The notes: generated by a model from the sequence alone, not told the origin. A stretch of DNA of 37,382 bases from Bacteriovoracaceae bacterium (GCA_018649885.1 JABIHA010000093.1:1-37382); one strand, 5' to 3'. Positions 7,969 through 16,876 are shown, numbered from the stretch's first letter. Made by a program: numbers and translations.

Positions 7969-8576
7969 GATACTTCTTGATTTTGAAAGTCGTAGTCTGG
8001 AGGGCTAAGGTAGATGATATTTGCTGACTGGCTTTCATCCACTCGGTGATCGAGTAATGGTCCATCAGTCGAATAAGTACCCGAAAGAAAATCAGCAACA
8101 CCCAGTCCATCTGATCTAAGTGCAGGAATGATAAATAATAAACCACCCGAGAGCATGCATATGAGATAGCCATAGGTTCTAAGGCACGCCTGAAGTGCTG
8201 TTGGAGCTTCTTCATTTCTCGCAACTACTCTTTGTCCAAAAATAAGCTTGCCCAGCGTTTTTCCCTCTCCCAGAAACATAGTCAAAAAGAAGTAGCTAAA
8301 AGAGACTGCCCAGAATAGGTAGCTTTCAAGGCTTCCAATATTTTTAAGCATAGTGAATTGACTCTTGGGATCTACTTGAAAGAAAAATACCTTCATAAAA
8401 GAGATATAACTTAAAATCAGTGATTTCTTTAAAACCAGTACTGCTATCATATCAACGTAAAATGCATAGACTCTCTTGTTCAACTTAATCTTCTTTCCAG
8501 TGGGCCTAGAATTCTGCCTTACAGGCAAGTGCTCAGAGCTGAGATAGAGAAGATTTTCTTTGTGAGAGCTATTCAT
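7965..8576 (-). CDS. RDD family membrane protein
   Basis: A 203-residue protein with about three to four membrane segments. It shows the RDD pattern: KRVYAFYVDMIAV at about residue 34 (the R and D that give the family its name), then GEGKTLGKLIFGQRVV, and LRTYGYLICML. The late GVADFLSGT matches the conserved D of the family. RDD proteins are small inner-membrane proteins, some acting as Na+(Li+,K+)/H+ antiporters; most are unassigned. The N-terminal 30 residues and the C-terminal tail (DESQSANIIYLSPPDYDFQ) are polar. It converges on the DUF952 gene, sharing the bases of both stop codons (CTAG at 7965-7968). Confidence 0.78.
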   Translation of the reverse strand: MNSSHKENLLYLSSEHLPVRQNSRPTGKKIKLNKRVYAFYVDMIAVLVLKKSLILSYISFMKVFFFQVDPKSQFTMLKNIGSLESYLFWAVSFSYFFLTMFLGEGKTLGKLIFGQRVVARNEEAPTALQACLRTYGYLICMLSGGLLFIIPALRSDGLGVADFLSGTYSTDGPLLDHRVDESQSANIIYLSPPDYDFQNQEVS

Positions 8577-8653
8577 GGAGGACTCATCGGGTATTTAGCT
8601 GAGTCTTTTAGTATTATTTTCTGATCAAAGGAATTCTAAGTGATATTAGCAAT

Positions 8654-9601
8654 TTAGTAGAATACTTTTTTCTTGTAGTACTTGGGAGTTGTATTCCATT
8701 TTTGGTTGAATTTTTTGATATGAGCTATGACCGTCAGCATCTGCTCAGCCGTTAACCCCTGGTTGCGAAGTCCACTAGATCCTGGGCATTTCACTTTCCA
8801 GCTTTCATCGAAATAACTGACCTCAATCCCTTGGGAAGTGGCCATAATATTTGTTGAATCATTCTTTGTAGCATTGGGAAAACAAAGGGCCTTTAGTCCA
8901 AAGGCCTTTCCCAATTGTTGGGTGACTAAGTTTTGTGAAGGGTCCATGGCAGACCTGTAGTCAATTACAATTAGTGGTAGAAATTCTCCGTCTGGATTAC
9001 TGCTACCAAGATTGGTTTTAATTTTTTTCTCACCATTAGTGATCAAAATATTAATAGCATTCTTATTTTTGATTTGTTCATTTTCGCAACCATTAAAGGC
9101 ACTTTGCCATGATTTCGAGCTAAGTTTTTTTCTTTCATCTGCAATTTGGAGAAGTTCGCACTCAGAGCCTGAAATGCTCTCGAATTTGTTAAACGATTTC
9201 AGTCTAAAGTGGGCCAATCTCTGTCCCTTAGCACCTTTGAAGTCTTGGTTTAAAGTGGCAATAATTGATTTGTAACGGGCCAATTGCTTTTTACCAACGG
9301 GTACATTTTTTGAAATAACAGTTATATTAACATCAAAAATGAGGCAATATTCGAAGCAACCCTCTTTTAAAAATTGGCCTCTCCAATTATTTTTCTCAAA
9401 ATTATATCCCTTATCACCTATATAGCTGATAGTTCTACCAGTTTCAAAATTTTTAAATGGGTAACCAGGTGATGACCAAGTCATCATGAAGATAAAATAG
9501 AATGCGACAAGACTAAGCCTGGTCTTTATTAGTGCCTCTTTATTTACGGCCCAAATATAATGGACTTCATTCTTTTTATCGGAAATTAAATAAGAAAACA
9601 T
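8654..9601 (-). CDS. Exported metzincin-like protein with lost zinc site
   Basis: The 315-residue product has one hydrophobic stretch near residues 29-42 that could be a signal anchor or late signal peptide. No family was recognised overall, but residues 225-236 (LVTQQLGKAFGL) align with the zinc helix of matrixin-like metzincins (HELGHALGL). The two His and the catalytic Glu are replaced: Q228, Q229 and K232. The downstream NIMATSQG (251-258) resembles the Met-turn, and INILITNG (183-190) the edge strand before the helix. The Cys residues (82, 86, 148, 172, 240, 273) suggest disulfides outside the cytoplasm. It may be an inactive peptidase-fold binding protein. It lies downstream of mutS on the same strand (35 nt gap). 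No ribosome site is evident at the ATG. Confidence 0.6.
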   Translation of the reverse strand: MFSYLISDKKNEVHYIWAVNKEALIKTRLSLVAFYFIFMMTWSSPGYPFKNFETGRTISYIGDKGYNFEKNNWRGQFLKEGCFEYCLIFDVNITVISKNVPVGKKQLARYKSIIATLNQDFKGAKGQRLAHFRLKSFNKFESISGSECELLQIADERKKLSSKSWQSAFNGCENEQIKNKNAINILITNGEKKIKTNLGSSNPDGEFLPLIVIDYRSAMDPSQNLVTQQLGKAFGLKALCFPNATKNDSTNIMATSQGIEVSYFDESWKVKCPGSSGLRNQGLTAEQMLTVIAHIKKFNQKWNTTPKYYKKKVFY

Positions 9602-9636
9602 AAATAAGTTTTATTACTTGAGTCAACAACTAGAGT

Positions 9637-12345
9637 TTAGTGGAAGGCAAATGACTCTTCAAACCCAGTGAGTTGTTTTTTTAGATAGTGAAGCTTTTGT
9701 AATGCCTCTATAGGAGTCATATTGAGCACATCCATCTCTTTTATTGTATCTTCGAGCTCAAGTAAATAAGCTGGAACAATAACCTTAGGTTGTGAAACTT
9801 CTTGCTCTAAAAATGAGAGTTGGATTCCTTCAGGTGACAGCTCTTCTCTATAAACTGTTTGAGATCCATCACTTCGGCCGTGGGCCTTTTCCATTTGGGA
9901 GAGAATTTCACTTGATCTGAGCAAAACGTCATTTGGGATACCCGCAAGCTTTGCAACGTAAATACCAAAACTTTGATCGGTACTCTTTTCTACAAGCCTG
10001 TATAAAAATTCAACATCACCGTTTTGCTCTAGAGTTTCAACGGTTAAGTTTTTGGCACTTTCTAAGTTTTCTACAAGCTCAATGAGTTCATGATAGTGAG
10101 TAGAAAATAGTGTCAAGGCCTTGGTCTTTCTAACGAAGCATTCCACAAGGCTCCAAGCAATAGAAAGTCCATCGTAGGTTGAGGTCCCTCTTCCCACTTC
10201 ATCCAGAACAATTAGTGAGCGAGAAGTTGCATGTCTTAGAATTTCAGCAGTTTCTGCCATCTCAACCATGAACGTACTTTGTCCCTCTAGGATATTATCA
10301 CTTGCTCCCAATCGACTATAAAGGGCGTCACATATACCAAGCTCGGCTGAGTCAGCTGGAACATAACTTCCAATCTGGGCCAAAAATTGGATGATAGACA
10401 TCTCTCTCATAACAGTTGTCTTACCCGCCATATTGGGACCAGTGATCAGTCCGAAATGGCAATCAGAGCTAAGATTTAGGTCATGACAAATAAAACCGTC
10501 TCTAAGACCTGCTTTAATGATAGGGTGAAAGCCACCTTTAACTTTTTGAATTTGCTTATTGGGGTAAATTTTTGGCCTGGTGAAATCTTCTTGAAGAGCA
10601 ACGTGAGTTAGAGATTGGAAAATATCTAACAAGGCCAAAAGTTTTGAGAGTGATAAAATAGCTTCTCGATTCTCTTTTACGCTACCGACAATATCACTAA
10701 AAATAGATCGTTCTAATTTTTCAAGTTTCTCTTCAGCCGCAATGACTTCTTTTTCAAACTCAAGTAACTCTTTGGTTATATACCTTTCTGAGTTGACCAG
10801 GGTTTGCCTTCGATCAAAGGAATTAGGGATTTTGCTTGTCTGAGTTTTAGAAACTTCAATGAAATAACCATTAACACCATTGTGCTTTATTTTGAGCTTG
10901 GATATACCGGTTTTTTTTCTATATTTTTCTTCAAGGTTGAGAATTTCACTGGAACAATTCTGGGAAAGCCTTGCTAGGCGGTCTCTTTTTTTATTGGCCC
11001 CTTTTCTTATAAGGTTGCCTTTTTCAAGAGCTGCGCCTATTTCATCATTTATTGTCTCATCGATTGTAGCTGAAAGTTTTAATAGTCCCGATTTATGAGG
11101 CTTGGTGAGTTCTAATTCTAAATTTTCAAGGCTGAGCTTTTTTAGGGAGCTAATCTTTTTGTCAATTGCAGTATAGCTGGAAACAGATTTTGAAAGATTG
11201 ATTAAATCGCTGGCAGTCACTTTTTTGGTACTGACTTTTGCCATTATCCTTTCTAGGTCTCTCACATTTGAAAGCTCATCTCGCAGGTAATCTTGTAAGG
11301 CTTCGTTGGTAGAAAGAAATTCAACAACACTTTGTCTGCTTGTGATCTCTTTAATATCTCTAAGAGGTGAAGTGAATAATTTAGATAACTCTCTCGATCC
11401 CATAGCGGACCGAGTTTTATCCACAAAACCAAGCAACGAATTTTTATATTCGAGTCTCGACTTTGGATAGATTTCAAGCCCAATTAGTGTTTGCATAGTC
11501 ACTTTCATTTTTTTCTTTGACCCTTCCATTCTAAAGGGTCGCAAGTGTACTAATTCCTCGAGAGGTTGAGTTGAGCAAACATAATATGAGATGGCCGACA
11601 TTGGGCAAAGGATCTCTTTGTGTGATTTTATAGTGTGGTCAAATTTATAAGTGGGAATAAATTTTTCAATATAAATTCCACCTTCTTTGACATTGAAGTA
11701 CTCAATGCTCAAATGAGTTACCAAAATTTGATCATTCTTTTCAATATGCTCAGATATGAGCTTATGTTCATCCCACTGACCTAGAAAAGTAATAAACTCT
11801 TTTGGCCTTGATAATTTTATATATTCTAAGAATTGAGTCTGGGTTTCAAATTTATGACCTACAAAATCACCCGTGGTGAAATCGAGAAGAATCAAATAAA
11901 AGTGACCGCGGTGGTGGTGACCACAAGCAATGTATCTGTGTTCTCTTTGTTCAGCCTTTTCTAAGTCAAATGGCATTCCCGGAGAGACTACTTGAGTGAC
12001 AGCTCTTTTTACTATCCCTTTAGCTTCTTTGGGATTTTCTACTTGCTCGCAAATGGCAACTTTTAGTCCTATGGCCGTTAGTCGATCGATATATGTTGTG
12101 GCTGCATGGTGGGGAATTCCGGCCATGGGGATAGGATACCCCCCCAGTTTTCCTCTATTGGTCAGTGTGATATTTAACAACTTTGAAGCAGATCTTGCAT
12201 CTTCAAAGAAGACTTCATAAAAGTCTCCCATGCGAAAGAATACAATGATGTCCTTGTAATTTTTTTTAATCTCGTAGTACTGGCTCATCATTGGAGTCAG
12301 TTTTACACCAAGGTCTACGACTTCTTGTAAGCTAAGCTCATTCAT
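9637..12345 (-). CDS. mutS: DNA mismatch repair protein MutS
   Basis: A 902-residue MutS1-type protein, the cytoplasmic mismatch sensor that recruits MutL. Seen in order: the mismatch-binding domain with RMGDFYEVFFEDA (the Phe-x-Glu that stacks on and contacts the mispair), the connector, lever and clamp domains, and the ATPase. The ATPase carries a Walker A (GPNMAGKTT), a Walker B (VLDEVGRGTSTYDGLS) and the STHYHEL motif. The usual Walker A of MutS is GPNMgGKST; the A and T here are mild variants. The length is slightly above the usual 850-870. The ATG at 12345 has AAGGAAA about 9 nt upstream. It is transcribed divergently from the lpt operon across a 72-nt gap. Confidence 0.97.
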   Translation of the reverse strand: MNELSLQEVVDLGVKLTPMMSQYYEIKKNYKDIIVFFRMGDFYEVFFEDARSASKLLNITLTNRGKLGGYPIPMAGIPHHAATTYIDRLTAIGLKVAICEQVENPKEAKGIVKRAVTQVVSPGMPFDLEKAEQREHRYIACGHHHRGHFYLILLDFTTGDFVGHKFETQTQFLEYIKLSRPKEFITFLGQWDEHKLISEHIEKNDQILVTHLSIEYFNVKEGGIYIEKFIPTYKFDHTIKSHKEILCPMSAISYYVCSTQPLEELVHLRPFRMEGSKKKMKVTMQTLIGLEIYPKSRLEYKNSLLGFVDKTRSAMGSRELSKLFTSPLRDIKEITSRQSVVEFLSTNEALQDYLRDELSNVRDLERIMAKVSTKKVTASDLINLSKSVSSYTAIDKKISSLKKLSLENLELELTKPHKSGLLKLSATIDETINDEIGAALEKGNLIRKGANKKRDRLARLSQNCSSEILNLEEKYRKKTGISKLKIKHNGVNGYFIEVSKTQTSKIPNSFDRRQTLVNSERYITKELLEFEKEVIAAEEKLEKLERSIFSDIVGSVKENREAILSLSKLLALLDIFQSLTHVALQEDFTRPKIYPNKQIQKVKGGFHPIIKAGLRDGFICHDLNLSSDCHFGLITGPNMAGKTTVMREMSIIQFLAQIGSYVPADSAELGICDALYSRLGASDNILEGQSTFMVEMAETAEILRHATSRSLIVLDEVGRGTSTYDGLSIAWSLVECFVRKTKALTLFSTHYHELIELVENLESAKNLTVETLEQNGDVEFLYRLVEKSTDQSFGIYVAKLAGIPNDVLLRSSEILSQMEKAHGRSDGSQTVYREELSPEGIQLSFLEQEVSQPKVIVPAYLLELEDTIKEMDVLNMTPIEALQKLHYLKKQLTGFEESFAFH

Positions 12346-12417
12346 ATACAGGTTTCCTTATAAAACCTTACCCTATTTGTGGGGTATTTTTTCAATGCGC
12401 AAAGCTAACATAGGGAA

Positions 12418-13533
12418 ATGAAAGAGTCATTACTTTCAATGTTATCTAACTGGCCCTTTATTCACATTGCAAAAAAACTTATAAGCCTTATGTCTTTGGT
12501 TTATAATGAATTGGTCTTAAGTACTTGCGGAGAAGCTTTGAATTTAATCAATAAACAAAATATCTTAATCTCCAGTTTTTTTCTTAGCTGTTTAGCGTTG
12601 ATGGCCCTGTCCATTAGGTTGGAAAACTTGGTCTCAAATACAGATGATTTAAAAAGTGCAAAAAATGAAAGAAGAAAAGTTCCTTCAATTTTCCACAACG
12701 TGCACTACTACCTCTTATCAGACGGTCAAAACCAGTTGCTTCTTGTAGGCGATAAACTTATGCACTTTGAAGGTACGGGCGAGGTTAACGTAGAGAAGCC
12801 CAGAGGGAAGATTTTCCCACCTGAAAACGCTGCAGTTAGCTACTCAGGCGACTCTGGAAAATTCAATTCCGCAGAGCAGGTAATTAATCTCTATGGAGAT
12901 GTGCATCTAAAAACTGAGCTTGAAGATGTTCAGTCGAGCAGGGGTACATTTTTTGCTAAGCAAAATAAATTTATTGTTGAAGGGGAAGTGAAAACCAAGA
13001 AAATATCTCCAAAAACAGGGGATTTAATCTTTATAGATGCTGATAAGGCCCAAGGTTATAGCACTAAAAAAATTGGTAAATATACGGGAAATGTTAAAGG
13101 AAAAATAGTGAGGGCCAAGCCTTACGAGCCGCCAGTTTATTTTTCCTCGCATTCGCTCAATGTGGATATGGTCCAAAACGTTATTTATTTAGAAGGTAAT
13201 GTGAACCTAATAAAACAGCAATTTTCAGGAGTTGGCATGAAGGCCGAAATATTCCTTGAAAACTATAACAAAAAGCTCAAGTACTATGTGCTTTATGACG
13301 ATGTGAGATTGACGGAGAAGGTGACCTTGAAGAACGGTCGCCAGATAAACAGAATAGCTTACGCTGAAAAACTTGAAGGTTATGTAAGAGAAAAAAGAGT
13401 TCTACTTACAGGAAATCCGAGAGTTATACAGGAAAAAGATGTTATTCGTGGTAATGTGATAACCCTTCTCGAAAACAGCGAAGTGATTGAGGTAAGTAAC
13501 TCAGACTCTAGCTTTATGATTAAAAAGGATTAG
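12418..13533 (+). CDS. LptC and LptA functions in one polypeptide (LPS transport bridge)
   Basis: The 371-residue protein has one membrane helix near residues 48-66. It is followed by an LptC-like beta-jellyroll (about 70-165: YYLLSDGQNQLLLVGDK, then INLYGDVHLKTEL) and a second OstA/LptA-like half (about 170-365: VIYLEGNVNLI, VRLTEKV, RVLLTGNPRVIQEKDVIRGNVI). LptC and LptA are normally separate proteins of about 190 residues each that link the inner-membrane LptBFG complex to LptD. Here the sum of both lengths sits in one reading frame, directly in front of lptB. A long LptC is the alternative reading. The ATG 12418 has only AGGG 3-4 nt upstream, so the first 47 residues are uncertain. Confidence 0.75.
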   Translation: MKESLLSMLSNWPFIHIAKKLISLMSLVYNELVLSTCGEALNLINKQNILISSFFLSCLALMALSIRLENLVSNTDDLKSAKNERRKVPSIFHNVHYYLLSDGQNQLLLVGDKLMHFEGTGEVNVEKPRGKIFPPENAAVSYSGDSGKFNSAEQVINLYGDVHLKTELEDVQSSRGTFFAKQNKFIVEGEVKTKKISPKTGDLIFIDADKAQGYSTKKIGKYTGNVKGKIVRAKPYEPPVYFSSHSLNVDMVQNVIYLEGNVNLIKQQFSGVGMKAEIFLENYNKKLKYYVLYDDVRLTEKVTLKNGRQINRIAYAEKLEGYVREKRVLLTGNPRVIQEKDVIRGNVITLLENSEVIEVSNSDSSFMIKKD

Positions 13534-13536
13534 TTT

Positions 13537-14271
13537 TTGGAGTACTCGCAGACAACATTAAAGGCTACTGGACTGGTGAAATCTTTCGCAGGAAGAAAGG
13601 TTGTAAGTGATGTGAGTCTTGAGGTGAGCAGAGGTGAAGTTGTGGGGCTTCTTGGTCCAAACGGTGCCGGTAAAACAACTTCTTTTTATATGATTGTAGG
13701 ATTAATTAAAGCAGATATGGGAAAGATAGAACTTGTTGGTGAAGACATCACAAGCCTTCCGATTCACGCTAGAGCGCTTAAGGGAGTGGGCTATCTTCCG
13801 CAAGAGGCATCGATATTTAGAGACCTAAGTGTTGAGTCTAATATCTATGCAGTTTTAGAGTGCAGACATATGAAAAAATCAAAGAGAAAAGTACTCCTTG
13901 ATGGTCTCATTAATGATTTTGGGTTGGGACATATTAGAAAATCTAAAGGTGGAGATCTTTCAGGTGGTGAGAGAAGAAGAGTCGAAATTGCTAGAACTCT
14001 TGCACTTGAACCTGGCTTTGTACTTTTAGATGAACCGTTTGCAGGCGTTGATCCTCTTGCGGTTTCAGATATACAAAAAATTATTTCAGGACTTAAACAA
14101 AGAAATATTGGTGTTTTAATTACTGATCACAATGTGAGAGAGACTCTTGGAATTGTTGATCGGGCCTACATTATGAATTCGGGAGAGCTGCTTGTAAGTG
14201 GAAATCCAAGTGACATCATTAATGATGAAAGGGCCAAGAAATTTTATTTAGGAGAAGAATTTCAGATGTAG
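13537..14271 (+). CDS. lptB: LPS export ABC transporter ATPase LptB
   Basis: A 244-residue ATPase that powers extraction of LPS from the inner membrane with LptFG. It has Walker A GPNGAGKTT, Q-loop YLPQEAS, signature LSGGERRRVEIARTLA, Walker B FVLLDEPFAGVDP and the switch His in ITDHNVRETL. The DEPFAGVDP and DHNVRETL strings are typical of LptB rather than of amino-acid ABC ATPases. The start is a TTG at 13537 with AAGGA at 13525-13529, 7 nt upstream. It lies 3 nt after the lptC/A stop and 69 nt before rpoN, the order seen in many proteobacteria. Confidence 0.96.
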   Translation: MEYSQTTLKATGLVKSFAGRKVVSDVSLEVSRGEVVGLLGPNGAGKTTSFYMIVGLIKADMGKIELVGEDITSLPIHARALKGVGYLPQEASIFRDLSVESNIYAVLECRHMKKSKRKVLLDGLINDFGLGHIRKSKGGDLSGGERRRVEIARTLALEPGFVLLDEPFAGVDPLAVSDIQKIISGLKQRNIGVLITDHNVRETLGIVDRAYIMNSGELLVSGNPSDIINDERAKKFYLGEEFQM

Positions 14272-14340
14272 TACAGCTTATGAATGAGCTGACTTATTGG
14301 TCATGGAAGGTTTGTTTCACTAGTTAAAGGGAGCGCTCTT

Positions 14341-15804
14341 ATGGCGATTAAGCTGAGCCAAGGTCTTAAGCAATTACAGAGTCTGACTATGACTCCACAG
14401 TTGCAGCAGGCAATTAAGCTTTTGACTTTAACCCATCTTGAAATGACTCAAGTTATCGCAGAAGAGATGACTGAGAATCCAATGCTAGAAGAAGCTAATA
14501 GTGAAATATCAAGAGATGAATTTTCAGACCAAAGCCAAGACAATTCAAATAAAGAAGCTAAATCAGAAAACTTTGATGCCCCAGATGTAATATCTGGAAA
14601 AGAAGATATTGATTGGAATAAATATATAGAAAATTTTAATTCAACTTCTTCTTCACCGCCTTCAATGGCCAAAAGAGATTCAGAAGATACTCCTAACTAT
14701 GAGAATATGGTCTCAAAGGGAATGAATCTTGCTGAGCATTTAGAGTGGCAGCTTAGGATGGAAAACCTTACAGAAGCCGAGTGGCAAGTTGCCTATAATA
14801 TAATTCACAATATTGATGATGATGGCTACCTTGAGGTTTCAATTGATGAAGTTATTGAGCTAACTGGTCATGATAGAGAAGACTCTCTTGAGCTTCTTAA
14901 TATGATTCAGCAACTTGATCCTGTGGGCTGTGGTTCGCGTGGCTTAGTTGAATGTCTTCTGATTCAGGCCAAAAATTTAGATGAGAGGATGCCACTTGTT
15001 GAACTTCTCATTACTGATCATTTACAAGATTTAAAAAATAAAGATCACGATAAAATTGCAAAAAAATTGGGACTAGATCTTTCACAAGTTAAAGATGCCG
15101 AACTCATCATGATGGAGTTTAATCCCAAGCCTGGTAGGCTCATTTCTCCAGAGGAAACCCATTATATTATTCCCGATATTTTTGTCAGATTTGTAGGCAA
15201 TGAATTATCAGTAGATGTTAATGATGACGGTGTACCCAATCTTCAAATATCAAATCTTTATAAAAGCTTACTTTCTAAAGGTAAGGCTGCAGCTGAGGGA
15301 GACAAAGAGGCCTCAGAGTATGTTCAAGACAAGCTAAGAGCGGCAATGTGGTTGATTAAATCTATTCACAATAGACAAAAAACAATTCTCAAAGTGGCCA
15401 AGGCGATAGTTAAATATCAGCCTGAGTTTTTTAGAAAGGGCCCATCAGTATTAAAGCCAATGATATTAAAAGATATTGCTTATGAAATCGGTATGCACGA
15501 GTCTACGGTTTCTAGGGTTACAACAAATAAGTATATGCACACACCAATCGGGACCTTTGAGCTCAAGTACTTTTTTAACGCGGGCATCGGCGGCGCAAAT
15601 GGTGGTGTGGATATTGCTGCAGAGTCACTAAAGCTTAAAATCAAACAATATGTGGATAATGAAAACTCTGGAAAGCCATTATCTGACCAAAAGATTGCAG
15701 ATTTGTTAAAAAGAGAAGATATTGTTGTGGCAAGAAGAACTATTGCCAAATATAGGGAAATCTTGGGTATACTACCTTCTTCTAAAAGAAAGAAGAAAGC
15801 TTAG
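14341..15804 (+). CDS. rpoN: RNA polymerase sigma-54 factor RpoN
   Basis: The 487-residue product has all sigma-54 parts. Region I is Gln-rich (LKQLQSLTMTPQLQQAIKLL, about residues 8-27). An acidic, Ser-rich region II follows (residues 50-110). The core-binding domain contains LDPVGCGSRGLVECL, the helix-turn-helix KDIAYEIGMHESTVSRVT is near residue 380, and the RpoN box ARRTIAKYRE is near residue 463. The box usually reads ARRTVAKYRE. Sigma-54 directs polymerase to -24/-12 promoters and needs an ATP-dependent activator. The upstream gap of 69 nt contains no clear terminator, so it is likely read with lptB. A matching promoter is present at 4053-4068. Confidence 0.97.
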   Translation: MAIKLSQGLKQLQSLTMTPQLQQAIKLLTLTHLEMTQVIAEEMTENPMLEEANSEISRDEFSDQSQDNSNKEAKSENFDAPDVISGKEDIDWNKYIENFNSTSSSPPSMAKRDSEDTPNYENMVSKGMNLAEHLEWQLRMENLTEAEWQVAYNIIHNIDDDGYLEVSIDEVIELTGHDREDSLELLNMIQQLDPVGCGSRGLVECLLIQAKNLDERMPLVELLITDHLQDLKNKDHDKIAKKLGLDLSQVKDAELIMMEFNPKPGRLISPEETHYIIPDIFVRFVGNELSVDVNDDGVPNLQISNLYKSLLSKGKAAAEGDKEASEYVQDKLRAAMWLIKSIHNRQKTILKVAKAIVKYQPEFFRKGPSVLKPMILKDIAYEIGMHESTVSRVTTNKYMHTPIGTFELKYFFNAGIGGANGGVDIAAESLKLKIKQYVDNENSGKPLSDQKIADLLKREDIVVARRTIAKYREILGILPSSKRKKKA

Positions 15805-15837
15805 TAGTAATTACTTAAAAGCATTGGGAGAGTTGAA

Positions 15838-16218
15838 ATGGAAATCAAAATATCTTTTAAGCACTTAGAACATACAGAAGCACTCGATGAAAGAATCAAA
15901 GAAAAAACACAGAAATTAGAAAAATGGTTTGAAGGGATGACCTCATCTCATTGGACTTGTTCAGTGGAAAAAGGTGATCATATTGCGGAAGTAAAGATTG
16001 TAGGACCGCACTTTGATTATCACGCAAGCGCAAAGTCTGACTCATTATATAAGTGTTTAGACCTAGCTGTAGCGAAACTTGAAAAGCAGTTGGGAAAGAA
16101 AAAAGACAAATGGAAAAATCATATCCATCATAAGCACGAAGAAAAAACTGAGTTCGTAGATAGTCCAGAAGTTCTTTTTGATGAGCATGACGAAGACAAG
16201 TTCGACGACGTTCAATAA
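15838..16218 (+). CDS. hpf: Ribosome hibernation promoting factor, short form
   Basis: The 126-residue protein has the HPF/RaiA fold pattern: MEIKISFKHLEHTEALDERIKEK, then AEVKIVGPHFDYHASAKSDSLYKCLDLAVAKLEKQLGK. These are the beta-alpha-beta-beta-beta-alpha elements that sit in the 30S decoding region of dormant ribosomes. It lacks the C-terminal dimerisation domain of long HPF, ending instead in an acidic, His-rich tail (HHKHEEKTEF). A GGGAGAG site lies about 7 nt before the ATG. Its place after rpoN matches the conserved rpoN-hpf pair. Three hairpins follow the stop. Confidence 0.92.
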   Translation: MEIKISFKHLEHTEALDERIKEKTQKLEKWFEGMTSSHWTCSVEKGDHIAEVKIVGPHFDYHASAKSDSLYKCLDLAVAKLEKQLGKKKDKWKNHIHHKHEEKTEFVDSPEVLFDEHDEDKFDDVQ

Positions 16219-16230
16219 ACCTTTTGCGGT

Positions 16231-16253
16231 AAAACATGCTAGCAGCATGTTTT
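16231..16253 (+). terminator. Perfect inverted repeat after hpf, possible terminator
   Basis: AAAACATGCT (16231-16240) and AGCATGTTTT (16244-16253) form a 10-bp stem with a 3-base loop, 12 nt after the hpf stop. The arm ends in TTTT, so it can act as an intrinsic terminator in either direction, though only four T follow the GC part and the stem is AT-rich. Confidence 0.5.
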
Positions 16254-16254
16254 A

Positions 16255-16309
16255 GTGCTATGAGGTATGTGACTGAAGGCGACTAACCAGTCGCCTGAGA
16301 ATCAAGCAC
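16255..16309 (+). ncRNA. Candidate structured RNA between hpf and the GNAT gene
   Basis: GTGCT (16255-16259) pairs with AGCAC (16305-16309), enclosing a perfect 7-bp hairpin, GGCGACT (16278-16284) with AGTCGCC (16289-16295) and loop AACC. With the terminator hairpin at 16336-16362, this makes a closed, multi-hairpin unit with no open reading frame. It could be a small RNA, an mRNA 3' element of the lpt-rpoN-hpf operon, or a leader of the acetyltransferase gene. It does not match any riboswitch consensus I know. Evidence is structural only. Confidence 0.3.
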
Positions 16310-16335
16310 AAAAACTCAATTACTAATAAAAATAT

Positions 16336-16362
16336 AACCGGGTGAGCATTCACCTGGTTTTT
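16336..16362 (+). terminator. Rho-independent terminator
   Basis: AACCGGGTGA (16336-16345) and TCACCTGGTT (16350-16359) form a 10-bp stem with one G-T pair and a GCAT loop. It runs directly into TTTTT (16358-16362). This is the strongest terminator in the window. It would end the lptC/A-lptB-rpoN-hpf transcript or the candidate RNA before it. Confidence 0.8.
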
Positions 16363-16381
16363 ACTATTATGGACAACGGTA

Positions 16382-16864
16382 ATGGACTACACCATCAGAA
16401 AATCAAAGATTGAAGACAAAGAGGCCATTAACAAGGCGCATGTACTCTCTATCAGAGAAGTCTGTTCAAAAGATTATACTAGTGAGCAAATTGCCGGCTG
16501 GTCAGCTCTTGTGTACTCAGACGACATCTGGAAGAAAAATGTGGCCCATGATCATCACCTTGTGATTGTTGTAGATAATTCCATCCAAGGCTTTTGCCAC
16601 TCAAAACTACATCCCGAAAACCTAGGCGAAATCATGGGGCTCTACTTAACGCCCATGATGATAGGCATAGGCGCCGGCAGAAAAATATTTGGTGAGTCCC
16701 TAGAGTTTTTAATTCAGGGCGGGGCCAAAAAAATTCACATCGATGCTACTAGAACTGCAAAGGGATTTTATCAAAAAATGGGCTTCAGCATTTCAGGTGT
16801 TGAGCAGTTACATGAAACAAGAGGAATTGCTTTTGAATATATCCCGATGGATATGTTGGTATAG
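16382..16864 (+). CDS. GNAT family N-acetyltransferase
   Basis: The 160-residue protein begins YTIRKSKIEDKEAINKAHVLSI, typical of GNAT domains, with the acetyl-CoA loop in PMMIGIGAGRKIFGESLEFL (about residues 97-116) and GFYQKMGFSISGV near the C-terminus. These enzymes transfer an acetyl group from acetyl-CoA to an amine of a small molecule or protein; the acceptor cannot be read from sequence. The gene follows a terminator by 19 nt, so its promoter must lie within or just before that stretch, or it depends on read-through. The second GNAT gene follows 12 nt later. Confidence 0.85.
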   Translation: MDYTIRKSKIEDKEAINKAHVLSIREVCSKDYTSEQIAGWSALVYSDDIWKKNVAHDHHLVIVVDNSIQGFCHSKLHPENLGEIMGLYLTPMMIGIGAGRKIFGESLEFLIQGGAKKIHIDATRTAKGFYQKMGFSISGVEQLHETRGIAFEYIPMDMLV

Positions 16865-16876
16865 TGGGGAAGTGCT

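Noticed and set aside
12369..12392. TACCC/GGGTA hairpin with T-run between mutS and the lpt operon
   Set aside because: The stem is only 5 bp and lies between two divergent starts, so a terminator or attenuator is not well supported.
16291..16310. CTGAGA near 16295 resembling a TPP riboswitch
   Set aside because: The other TPP blocks (ACCC and GAACCTGAT) are absent, and the stem arrangement does not fit.
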